IMG/VR virus record: IMGVR_UViG_3300022602_002741
Coordinates: 1-36,363 of that record
DNA length: 36,363 bases
From: a virus
Direction: 5' to 3' (one strand)
Shown here: one piece after another, positions 1 to 5,182 of the stretch
Position numbering within the stretch: the stretch's first letter is position 1
How the letters are laid out: the number at the start of each line of letters is the position of its first letter
Made by a program: the position numbers and the translations under genes
Notes under the pieces: generated by a model
What the model was told of the DNA's origin: nothing
The model's input: the letters and a program-made list of their open reading frames with translations, nothing else
Databases searched by the model: none

Positions 1-254
1 TGAGCAAAGACAAACACAAACCTTATCAATGGATTGATGGAGAAACTGCTGATCGCATTACTAGTCTTAATCTAAAAGACTATCGTGCGTATCTCAAAAA
101 AGAATTAAAGCAATGGAAGAAGAATCCTAAGACAGAAGATAATCCAGACGGCTATTGGTTACACCCAGACGATGTCGCAGGCAGTATACGCAGGATAGAA
201 GCACTCAATCTAATTATTGACGACTTCATTACAACAGAGGACACTATAAAATGA
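1..254 (+). CDS. Small hypothetical protein, start just outside the window
   Basis: The reading frame is open from the first base. Bases 1-2 (TG) would complete an ATG if the preceding base is A, giving a protein of about 83 residues beginning M-S-K-D-K-H-K. It is very polar, with a lysine-rich stretch (KKELKQWKK) and a tryptophan/tyrosine-rich middle. It ends in TGA at 252-254, overlapping the next start as ATGA, so the two genes are probably translationally coupled. No signal peptide, membrane segment or catalytic motif is visible and I do not recognise the family. It opens a run of seven very small genes, the usual setting for phage accessory proteins. Confidence 0.7.
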   Translation, partial: SKDKHKPYQWIDGETADRITSLNLKDYRAYLKKELKQWKKNPKTEDNPDGYWLHPDDVAGSIRRIEALNLIIDDFITTEDTIK

Positions 255-478
255 AATTAGAAGACTTACAACATATATTTAGGTTTCAAACTACAGCAGA
301 AGTAGATTACGCACCAAAAGATTCTGTAAACTATTTGCTTATTGAGGGGCAAGATCGAATTCCTGGCACACATGACGCTCATGACTTAGAGGGACTAATA
401 GTCTTACTAGACAACTTTGTATTTGAAGGATATAGAGATCGTACTCCTATATTTGTTAAACCAGAAGTGATTGTGTGA
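251..478 (+). CDS. Small hypothetical phage protein (75 aa)
   Basis: A 75-residue acidic protein with no recognised domain. The sequence alternates short hydrophobic strands and acidic turns (for example VNYLLIEGQDRIPGTHDAHD), suggesting a small soluble alpha/beta protein. There is no membrane segment or cysteine motif. The start overlaps the previous stop by four bases (ATGA) and the stop overlaps the following GTG start (GTGA), so it sits inside a coupled chain of small genes. Function unknown. Confidence 0.7.
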   Translation: MKLEDLQHIFRFQTTAEVDYAPKDSVNYLLIEGQDRIPGTHDAHDLEGLIVLLDNFVFEGYRDRTPIFVKPEVIV

Positions 479-711
479 TTGAATTGAAAAACGTAAAAGT
501 AGGCATGTTCAATTTGCCAGGACTAAGTTTTCCAAAAGACCCTAGTCCTGAAATAGTTGAAGAGATGATGGCTTGGGCCAAGGAGAACCATTGTGGATTC
601 TGCGCTGGTCCAAGGCTTTGGAGTTTTAAGTCCGAAGCACAGAGAGATTGGTTTATCTTACGATGGATCGATCATATTCCCAAAGAAGATATCAAAGAAG
701 ATAAAGAATGA
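475..711 (+). CDS. Small hypothetical phage protein (78 aa), GTG start
   Basis: A 78-residue protein starting at GTG 475, which overlaps the preceding stop as GTGA. The stop overlaps the next gene as ATGA at 708-711. The centre has a C-G-F-C pair (HCGFCAGPRLWSF) and a tryptophan-rich C-terminal half ending in acidic and lysine residues. The CxxC spacing could suggest metal or redox binding, but a single pair is weak evidence. An in-frame ATG ten codons downstream is possible, but GTG fits the overlap pattern of the neighbours. Function unknown. Confidence 0.65.
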   Translation: MIELKNVKVGMFNLPGLSFPKDPSPEIVEEMMAWAKENHCGFCAGPRLWSFKSEAQRDWFILRWIDHIPKEDIKEDKE

Positions 712-893
712 ACGAACGAATTCGACAACTTGCTCTCGAGGCTGGATTCTTAAACAAAGATGAAGAATCTATCGAATATTTCGCCGAGTTGATTGTGAGG
801 GAATGTATTGACACCGTATCTGATTGTAGTGTAGAATACTGCACCAGACCACAGATTGTTAGTGAGATTAAACAACATTTCGGAGTTGAATAA
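708..893 (+). CDS. Small conserved phage protein, MNERIRxLA...HFGVE type (61 aa)
   Basis: A 61-residue helical protein beginning MNERIRQLALEAGF and ending IKQHFGVE. I recognise this start and end as typical of a family of tiny proteins common in uncultured aquatic phages; no function is known to me. The middle reads FAELIVRECID, with three cysteines between residues 33 and 45. The last codons (HFGVE) contain GGAG seven bases before the next ATG and so also serve as the ribosome binding site for the following gene. It overlaps the previous gene by four bases and the next by one (TAATG). Confidence 0.75.
   Translation: MNERIRQLALEAGFLNKDEESIEYFAELIVRECIDTVSDCSVEYCTRPQIVSEIKQHFGVE
864..890 (+). 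repeat. Copy 1 of a coding block that doubles as ribosome binding site
   Basis: This 27-base block encodes EIKQHFGVE at the end of the gene at 708-893. It matches 1326-1352 at 25 of 27 positions, with 17 identical bases in a row (874-890). It carries GGAG (882-885) exactly seven bases before the next ATG. Confidence 0.75.
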
Positions 894-1036
894 TGCACAT
901 ACTTAATGACATTGAAGATTTGTATAATTTGATTGATGCGGTTATTCTTGAAGGTCGGCCATTGAATTATGAAACAAAACAAGATATAATGTATTTTATT
1001 ATGCAGATGAAATACACAAGAGGAGTCGAATCGTGA
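893..1036 (+). CDS. Very small hypothetical protein (47 aa)
   Basis: An ATG at 893, overlapping the previous TAA by one base and preceded by GGAG with a seven-base spacer, opens a 47-residue frame ending in TGA at 1034-1036. The protein begins MHILNDIEDLYNLIDAVIL and looks like one or two amphipathic helices. No family is recognised. It is supported by the strong ribosome binding site and by the GTGA overlap with the next gene at 1033-1036. Confidence 0.6.
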   Translation: MHILNDIEDLYNLIDAVILEGRPLNYETKQDIMYFIMQMKYTRGVES

Positions 1037-1212
1037 TATATCGAGCAGGCATGATATTGCAATCTAAAACAAGTTCTGTTAAAATTAAACTTACATCAAA
1101 ACATAACGGAAATGGCCATTGGAACTCTATTAAAATTAATTCTGGTTCTTCAAATAAGAACCATAGAGTTTATGAAGGCACATTAGATAAATTTTATAAG
1201 GTAGAAGAATAA
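1033..1212 (+). CDS. Very small basic hypothetical protein (59 aa), GTG start
   Basis: A GTG at 1033 overlaps the preceding TGA and opens a 59-residue frame ending TAA at 1210-1212. The product is basic, with many lysine, serine and asparagine residues (SVKIKLTSKHNGNGHW), and has the alternating pattern of a small beta protein. The upstream AAGAGGAG around 1018-1025 can act as its ribosome binding site. No family is recognised. Confidence 0.6.
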   Translation: MIYRAGMILQSKTSSVKIKLTSKHNGNGHWNSIKINSGSSNKNHRVYEGTLDKFYKVEE

Positions 1213-1358
1213 TGCATACATTTAAAACACTTGATGTTAAACAATATATGTGTTCTCCTACCGGTGTTCCAATAGTAATGAAACATGAATATTATGTGGA
1301 ACATTCAATCAAAGGTTGCTCAATAGAAATTAAAGAACATTTCGGAGTTGAAGGATGA
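1212..1358 (+). CDS. Very small hypothetical protein with HFGVEG tail (48 aa)
   Basis: ATG at 1212 overlaps the previous TAA by one base. The 48-residue frame begins MHTFKTLDVKQYMC and ends IKEHFGVEG before TGA at 1356-1358. The last nine residues match the end of the gene at 708-893, although the rest of the two proteins is not similar. The shared DNA block places GGAG exactly seven bases before the next ATG in both cases. It overlaps the cytidylyltransferase-fold gene by four bases (ATGA). Function unknown. Confidence 0.6.
   Translation: MHTFKTLDVKQYMCSPTGVPIVMKHEYYVEHSIKGCSIEIKEHFGVEG
1326..1352 (+). repeat. Copy 2 of a coding block that doubles as ribosome binding site
   Basis: This block encodes EIKEHFGVE at the end of the gene at 1212-1358 and matches the block at 864-890 at 25 of 27 positions. 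GGAG (1344-1347) is again seven bases before the next start, ATG 1355 of rfaE2. The host proteins are otherwise unrelated. Confidence 0.75.
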
Positions 1359-1756
1359 CAACCGTAGTAGTTAACGGTACGTTTGATATCTTGCATCCGG
1401 GGCATATTGCAATGTTAAACACCGCCCGTAGTTTGGGCAATTATCTTATTGTATGCATCGATACTGATCGTAGAGTTAAAGAACTCAAAGGCGATAAACG
1501 TCCGATTAATGATCAAGTATTCCGTAAGGTAATGCTACAAAATCTCAAGGCAGTAGATATTGTGGAATTTTTTGACAGTCAAGAAGACCTAGTCAGATTG
1601 CTTAAACTTTACAAACCAGATGTTATGGTTAAAGGTAGTGATTGGAAAGGTAAAAGCGTAGTAGCAGAAAAATATGTAAAAGAGATCTTTTGGTATGATA
1701 GAATCAACGAATACTCAACAACAAAAATCATTCAAGATATTATTAGTAGGGGATAA
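1355..1756 (+). CDS. rfaE2: Heptose 1-phosphate adenylyltransferase-like nucleotidyltransferase (RfaE2/HldE C-terminal type)
   Basis: A 133-residue enzyme of the cytidylyltransferase-like fold. Visible motifs are VNGTFDILHPGH (residues 6-17, nucleotide-binding HxGH as H14-P-G-H17), KGDKRPI (46-51) and YSTTKI (120-125). This set is typical of RfaE2, the half of HldE that converts D-glycero-beta-D-manno-heptose 1-phosphate and ATP to ADP-heptose. The nearest alternative is TagD-type glycerol-3-phosphate cytidylyltransferase; the GDKRPI motif and the adjacent RfaE1-like kinase favour the heptose role. It precedes the kinase, the reverse of the order in fused bacterial HldE, and overlaps it by 62 bases. 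The ribosome binding site is the GGAG at 1344-1347 in the previous gene. Full length for a stand-alone domain. Confidence 0.85.
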   Translation: MTTVVVNGTFDILHPGHIAMLNTARSLGNYLIVCIDTDRRVKELKGDKRPINDQVFRKVMLQNLKAVDIVEFFDSQEDLVRLLKLYKPDVMVKGSDWKGKSVVAEKYVKEIFWYDRINEYSTTKIIQDIISRG

Positions 1757-2450
1757 CTGCACTGACATCTATCAGTTTGGTACTGTAGATCGTCTTAGTC
1801 CAGAAGCACCTATTCCTGTATTTGTCCCTAGCCATACTGTAGAAAAAGCAGGCATGGCTGGCAATGTTCTTATCAATCTCAAAGCACTAGGTTGCGATGT
1901 TGATTTTCTTTGCGGACATGCTAGCAAAAAAACTAGACTAATCGACAGTCGTAGCAAACAACAAATTGTTCGCATAGACGAAGATGTCAAGTCTACCCCA
2001 ATCGCTATTGACTCGGAGATTCCTAACATATATGATGCTATCGTTATTAGCGATTATAACAAGGGCATTGTTAGTTACGAGTTAGTTGAACAATTAATTG
2101 CAACCAAGAAACCTGTATTTGTCGACACAAAGAAAACGGACTTAGCACGTTTTCAAGGTGCATGGGTTAAAATTAATGAACTAGAGTTCAGTAGACTTAC
2201 TAGCGAGTGTACAGGAATTATTACAACCTTGGGTAACAAGGGTGTGCGCTTATGGGATGAAATTTATCCCAGTTTGCCTGTTGAAGTAGCAGATGTGTGC
2301 GGAGCAGGTGACACATTTTTAGCCGCACTGGCTTATCAATACCTAAATACAAACAACATAGAAGATGCCGTAAAGTTTGCCAACAAGGCCGCAAGCATTA
2401 CAGTACAACATCTAGGAAACTATACACCAACATTAAAGGAAATACAATGA
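1695..2450 (+). CDS. rfaE1: Compact PfkB-family heptose 7-phosphate kinase-like protein (RfaE1/HldE N-terminal type)
   Basis: A 251-residue ribokinase/PfkB-family protein. The N-terminal signature ILLVGDNCTDIYQFGTVDRLSPEAPIPVF (residues 15-43) is close to that of RfaE1, which phosphorylates heptose 7-phosphate at C1. Other landmarks are ISDYNKG (118-124), VDTKK (143-147), TTLGNKG (177-183) and the catalytic GAGDTF (203-208, base D206). Bacterial RfaE1 domains are usually over 300 residues. Here, after VDFLCG (69-74), the sequence jumps directly to KKTRLID (78-84), leaving out roughly 35-45 residues that normally form the lid and sugar contacts. The only start in frame before the conserved core is ATG 1695, so the gene overlaps rfaE2 by 62 bases. 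Its stop overlaps the HIT gene by four. The kinase and rfaE2 would together make ADP-heptose; whether the shortened kinase is active is unknown. Confidence 0.82.
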   Translation: MIESTNTQQQKSFKILLVGDNCTDIYQFGTVDRLSPEAPIPVFVPSHTVEKAGMAGNVLINLKALGCDVDFLCGHASKKTRLIDSRSKQQIVRIDEDVKSTPIAIDSEIPNIYDAIVISDYNKGIVSYELVEQLIATKKPVFVDTKKTDLARFQGAWVKINELEFSRLTSECTGIITTLGNKGVRLWDEIYPSLPVEVADVCGAGDTFLAALAYQYLNTNNIEDAVKFANKAASITVQHLGNYTPTLKEIQ

Positions 2451-2845
2451 GTGAAGAAATTTTTAATGGCCCAAATCATATCACAGAAAGCTCTGCACCA
2501 TGGAACAATGTTGTACACGAAGACTTTCATGTAGCTGTTTATCTAGACAAATATCCTGTAACAGAAGGACATTTATTGTTTGTACCAAAATATAATTCAG
2601 TAGGAGTACTAAAAGATGCGTTTGAAGATGCTTTCCAACATGGTCAAAAAATGGTTGAAATGGGAGCGTGGGACGGTTTCAACATTGGATTTAATTACGG
2701 CGAAAGTGCGGGTCAAACTGTCAACTGGCCTCATATCCATCTCATCCCACGTAGAAAAGGTGATGTCGAGGATCCAGTTGGAGGCGTCCGCAACACGATC
2801 CCTGGCAAAGGCAACTATCGCTCTCCACAATATAGCCAAGGATGA
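2447..2845 (+). CDS. HIT-family nucleotide hydrolase/transferase
   Basis: A 132-residue histidine-triad protein. It has the usual order: an N-terminal strand ending in YPVTEGHLLFVPK (36-48), a helix, and the active-site strand GQTVNWPHIHLIPRRKGD (89-106). The canonical His-x-His-x-His appears as W94-P-H96-I-H98, so the first histidine is a tryptophan, while the middle (nucleophilic) and last histidines remain. The tail GGVRNTIPGKGNY (112-124) is common in HIT proteins with this variant. Family members hydrolyse or transfer nucleoside monophosphates from dinucleotides, adenylated compounds or nucleotide sugars. It overlaps the heptose kinase by four bases (ATGA), which suggests a link to ADP-heptose or ATP metabolism; this is inference. 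Confidence 0.85.
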   Translation: MSEEIFNGPNHITESSAPWNNVVHEDFHVAVYLDKYPVTEGHLLFVPKYNSVGVLKDAFEDAFQHGQKMVEMGAWDGFNIGFNYGESAGQTVNWPHIHLIPRRKGDVEDPVGGVRNTIPGKGNYRSPQYSQG

Positions 2846-2855
2846 ATCTGAAAGA

Positions 2856-2891
2856 TTCAAAGGTAGAGGATTATTGCAAATTACAGGTCGT
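2856..2891 (+). pseudogene. Remnant of a GH19 (chitinase-like endolysin) active-site motif
   Basis: In the frame of the following small gene, codons 2856-2891 read FKGRGLLQITGR, which closely matches the substrate-binding motif of glycoside hydrolase family 19 lysozymes and chitinases. No other part of that fold (catalytic glutamates, helices) is found before or after, so this is best read as recombination debris from an endolysin gene. The motif straddles the likely TTG start at 2874. It may also be translated as an N-terminal extension if the next gene starts earlier. Confidence 0.5.
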
Positions 2892-3323
2892 CAAGGTCCG
2901 CATCCCGGATTCGTTGCCGCCGCACAGGCTTGGGGTAATAATACAGGAGCATATAATACTGCTATAGGTTATCAAGCAGGGTATACTGTAGGAGCAGGAT
3001 TAGGATTGCAACAACCAAATAATAGTATTTCATTTCATAATCAAGGCAAAGCCGTATTGATTATTACCAAAGACGGTGATGTAGAATGGCATGGTAAACC
3101 CAGCGAAGCCGCAGACGCTCTGCAAACTGTTTTCCAATTTAAGGTAGAAGATATGCAAGGTATTACCAAAGCGGCCAGACGCAGATATTATCACAGGGCG
3201 TGTGAAAATATTCTAAATAAAGCAGAGAAAATGACACATGAAGAATTTCTTGACTTCTTACGCAAACATGTGTATAATAAGGAAAGACGTGTTATCATAG
3301 ATGCATTACAAGGAAGGATATGA
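2874..3323 (+). CDS. Mosaic small phage protein with YadA-like repeat and conserved C-terminal domain
   Basis: The frame is open from 2616, but that start would lie 230 bases inside the HIT gene. The first sensible start after the HIT stop is TTG 2874, preceded by AGAGGA, giving 149 residues. Residues about 22-42 (NNTGAYNTAIGYQAG) resemble the head repeats of trimeric autotransporters and phage fibres. The rest, from KAVLIITKDGDVEWHGKPSEAADAL to the end, resembles a small-protein family I associate with uncultured aquatic phages; it is helical and basic (GITKAARRRYYHRACENIL). Function unknown. The protein seems assembled from three unrelated pieces: a GH19 scrap, a fibre repeat and this domain. 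An earlier start within the HIT gene (ATG at about 2763) cannot be excluded. Confidence 0.6.
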   Translation: MQITGRQGPHPGFVAAAQAWGNNTGAYNTAIGYQAGYTVGAGLGLQQPNNSISFHNQGKAVLIITKDGDVEWHGKPSEAADALQTVFQFKVEDMQGITKAARRRYYHRACENILNKAEKMTHEEFLDFLRKHVYNKERRVIIDALQGRI

Positions 3324-3547
3324 AAACAGCCAAAACTATTTTTGACGAAACTATGGAACGTGTTAAACGGTTACAGCGTTTTGAAATCAAAAGAGAAGTA
3401 GGGCCAAATTGGATCCCAAATGGTACTATTCCTTTTAACATCAAAGCAAAAAACGGAATCGCTACGTTCGAAGTATATGCAGAGTTTTTACAAGACGCAG
3501 AAGATCAAGTTACAGCATATTTAGAAAGAGACGAAAATGAAGATTAA
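3320..3547 (+). CDS. Small hypothetical phage protein (75 aa)
   Basis: A 75-residue protein beginning MKTAKTIFDETMERVKRLQRF and ending in an acidic tail (LERDENED). The layout suggests an N-terminal helix followed by a small beta sheet (IPFNIKAKNGIATFEVYAEF). The ribosome binding site AAGGA lies just before ATG 3320, within the end of the previous gene, which it overlaps by four bases. It overlaps queE by eleven bases at its end. No family recognised. Confidence 0.7.
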   Translation: MKTAKTIFDETMERVKRLQRFEIKREVGPNWIPNGTIPFNIKAKNGIATFEVYAEFLQDAEDQVTAYLERDENED

Positions 3548-4370
3548 GGTAGCGGAATTATTTTATAGCATACAAGGTGAAGGACGGTACATGGGTGTAC
3601 CGTCTGTTTTCTTACGTACATTTGGATGTAATTTTAAATGTGCAGGATTTGGTATGCCACGTGGTGAACTAAGCACAGAAGCAGATGAACTTGCTACTGT
3701 AGCTCACTTGTATAACAAATATGAAGAACTACCTTTAGTATCTACAGGCTGTGATAGCTATGCCAGCTGGCACAAAGATTTTAAAAATCTAAGTCCATTG
3801 ATTACCAATGAAGCTATCGTAGAACGCATCAAAGAAATTCTTCCTCATAATGAATGGCAAGAAGAACATCTTGTAATTACAGGTGGTGAGCCGTTGTTAG
3901 GTTGGCAAAAGAGCTATCCAGAATTGTTAGACATGATGCCAAACTTAAAAGAAATCACATTTGAAACAAACGGTACTCAACAATTAATTCCAGAATTCAG
4001 AGAATACTTACATAACTGGAACCGAGATGGTCGTGAAATTACGTTTAGTGTGAGTGCAAAGCTGCCAGCAAGTGGTGAAATTTGGGAAGATGCAATTAAG
4101 CCTGAGATTGTTTGTACATACGAAGAAGTGGGTACAGCATATTTGAAGTTAGTAGTAGCAACAGAAGAGGATATTAAAGATGCAGAACAAGCAGTTGAAC
4201 AATTTAGAAAAGCGGGCTTTACAGGTCACGTATACCTTATGCCTGTTGGTGGTGTTGAGTCTGTGTACACTCTCAATGCTAGATCAGTTGCCATTGCCGC
4301 AATGAAGCGTGGATGGCGCTATAGTGATAGATTACAAGTTCCATTGTTTAAAAACGAGTGGGGTACTTAA
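3537..4370 (+). CDS. queE: 7-carboxy-7-deazaguanine synthase QueE, phage type (radical SAM)
   Basis: A 277-residue radical SAM protein. The N-terminus VAELFYSIQGEGRYMGVPSVFLRTFGCNF is a textbook QueE start, and VITGGEP is the SAM-binding GGE motif. QueE converts 6-carboxytetrahydropterin to 7-carboxy-7-deazaguanine, the third step toward preQ0, used for queuosine or for 7-deazaguanine DNA modification. The cluster loop is unusual: C31 and C35 are present, but the position of the third cysteine is phenylalanine (CAGFG). A cysteine followed by D-S occurs at C72 (STGCDSY), after an insertion of about 35 residues, and is the likely third ligand. I recall similar GFGMP/GCDSY forms in other phage QueE proteins. 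No queC, queD, folE or DNA transglycosylase is visible here, so the rest of the pathway must lie elsewhere or in the host. Confidence 0.9.
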   Translation: MKIKVAELFYSIQGEGRYMGVPSVFLRTFGCNFKCAGFGMPRGELSTEADELATVAHLYNKYEELPLVSTGCDSYASWHKDFKNLSPLITNEAIVERIKEILPHNEWQEEHLVITGGEPLLGWQKSYPELLDMMPNLKEITFETNGTQQLIPEFREYLHNWNRDGREITFSVSAKLPASGEIWEDAIKPEIVCTYEEVGTAYLKLVVATEEDIKDAEQAVEQFRKAGFTGHVYLMPVGGVESVYTLNARSVAIAAMKRGWRYSDRLQVPLFKNEWGT

Positions 4371-4567
4371 TGGAAACACATCAGCGAACACTAGCAAGAG
4401 CAGTATCATATAGAATTATTGCTTGTTTGATTACGGCATTGTTTACTGGACTAGGTACTGCTATTGCTATTCACGTTTTGCTAACTCTTGTACATTATGT
4501 ACACGAACGTGTTTGGTTAAAAGTTAAATGGGGAACACAATGGCAGGGTTCCGATCAAAAAGACTAA
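4370..4567 (+). CDS. DUF2061-type small membrane protein
   Basis: A 65-residue protein from ATG 4370, which overlaps the queE stop by one base and has GGGG seven bases upstream. An upstream ATG at 4358 is less likely. The start METHQRTLARAVSYRIIA and the end HYVHERVWLKVKWG match the DUF2061 pattern of short two-helix membrane proteins. The hydrophobic segment (about residues 12-42) is shorter than two full spans plus a loop, so the hairpin is compact or reduced to one long helix. It should sit in the host inner membrane. Role unknown; the family is widespread in phages and bacteria. Confidence 0.75.
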   Translation: METHQRTLARAVSYRIIACLITALFTGLGTAIAIHVLLTLVHYVHERVWLKVKWGTQWQGSDQKD

Positions 4568-4815
4568 TGGGATTAAGTAGAATGAGCGATGAGCAAGAAT
4601 ATGATTCATTTTGGAATAGAGCAATAGTTGAGCTTAAATTCAGTCTTTGGCCTAGAAAGTCTTATGAAAATAAAAAATGGATATTTGGCCCTGCGTATAG
4701 AGCATGTGCTACATGGACTGGCCCAGGAGATTCTATACACGAATATCGATGGTTGACCACAGATGAATACTTATTTGGTTTATTAAAAGGAAAATATGTT
4801 AAAAGACATTATTAA
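4540..4815 (+). CDS. Hypothetical protein (91 aa), tryptophan-rich
   Basis: The chosen start ATG 4540 follows GGGGAACACA and gives 91 residues; an in-frame ATG at 4528 would add four. It overlaps the DUF2061 gene by 28 bases and the next gene by 20. The product is rich in tryptophan and tyrosine (SFWNRAIVELKFSLWP, KKWIFGPAYRACATW) with a basic C-terminus. No catalytic motif, signal peptide or membrane segment stands out, and the family is not recognised. Confidence 0.65.
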   Translation: MAGFRSKRLMGLSRMSDEQEYDSFWNRAIVELKFSLWPRKSYENKKWIFGPAYRACATWTGPGDSIHEYRWLTTDEYLFGLLKGKYVKRHY

Positions 4816-5182
4816 TTGGTTTAAAAACATCAAAGGCAACAAGGCCGCAAAAGAATATGTTCCAGACATTACTAAACTAAGTCCGAAAGATGCGGCGACT
4901 GCCCTACGTGAACCTTGGGTAGCTGTGTTAGATACTCACATTAACAAAGAAAATGTACGTAATGGATTCTTTGAGCTTGATTGGAATGACTATTTTATAG
5001 TACAATTAAGAGATGCAGGATACCGCGGAGAAACTGACGAAGCAATCGTCGATGCGTGGTTTAAAGATCTGTGTAGAGATGTAGCCAGTGAAGAAGCTGT
5101 TCCCCCAGGTGCTGGTGGGTTCCGCCAATCGGGCTATATTAATGTAACCAACCTCGGCAACGGGAAATCGGAAATCAGTTAA
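4796..5182 (+). CDS. Conserved phage protein of unknown function (128 aa)
   Basis: A 128-residue protein whose core SPKDAATALREPWVAVLDTHI...GFFELDWNDYFIVQLRDAGYRGETDEAIV resembles a protein conserved in T4-like cyanophages and relatives. After a basic amphipathic N-terminal helix (residues 1-20) it has a mixed alpha/beta core and a C-terminal low-complexity stretch (PPGAGGFRQSG). No enzyme motif is visible. The ribosome binding site AAAAGGAAA precedes ATG 4796. The stop overlaps the RNase H start as TAATG, which links it to the nuclease in translation. Confidence 0.75.
   Translation: MLKDIINWFKNIKGNKAAKEYVPDITKLSPKDAATALREPWVAVLDTHINKENVRNGFFELDWNDYFIVQLRDAGYRGETDEAIVDAWFKDLCRDVASEEAVPPGAGGFRQSGYINVTNLGNGKSEIS

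Noticed and set aside
808-837. TTGACA-N18-TAGAAT promoter-like sequence
   Set aside because: It lies within coding sequence of a conserved small protein, has an 18-base spacer and an imperfect -10 box, so chance in AT-rich DNA is likely.
692-982. Minus-strand open frame opposite the small genes
   Set aside because: It is fully covered by well-supported + strand genes with coupled starts; no ribosome binding site or recognisable product.
1355-1756. rfaE2 read as glycerol-3-phosphate cytidylyltransferase (TagD)
   Set aside because: The fold is shared, but GDKRPI and the linked RfaE1-like kinase favour the heptose role; substrate remains unproven.
2447-2845. HIT gene read as a galactose-1-phosphate uridylyltransferase
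   Set aside because: The W-P-H-x-H strand slightly recalls GalT, but the protein is only 132 residues and its GQTV...HLIPRRKGD and GGVRNTIPGKGNY segments fit a small HIT hydrolase.
2616-2873. Start of the mosaic gene at ATG 2616
   Set aside because: It would run 230 bases inside the HIT gene, and the translated part lacks any recognisable domain before the GH19-like motif.
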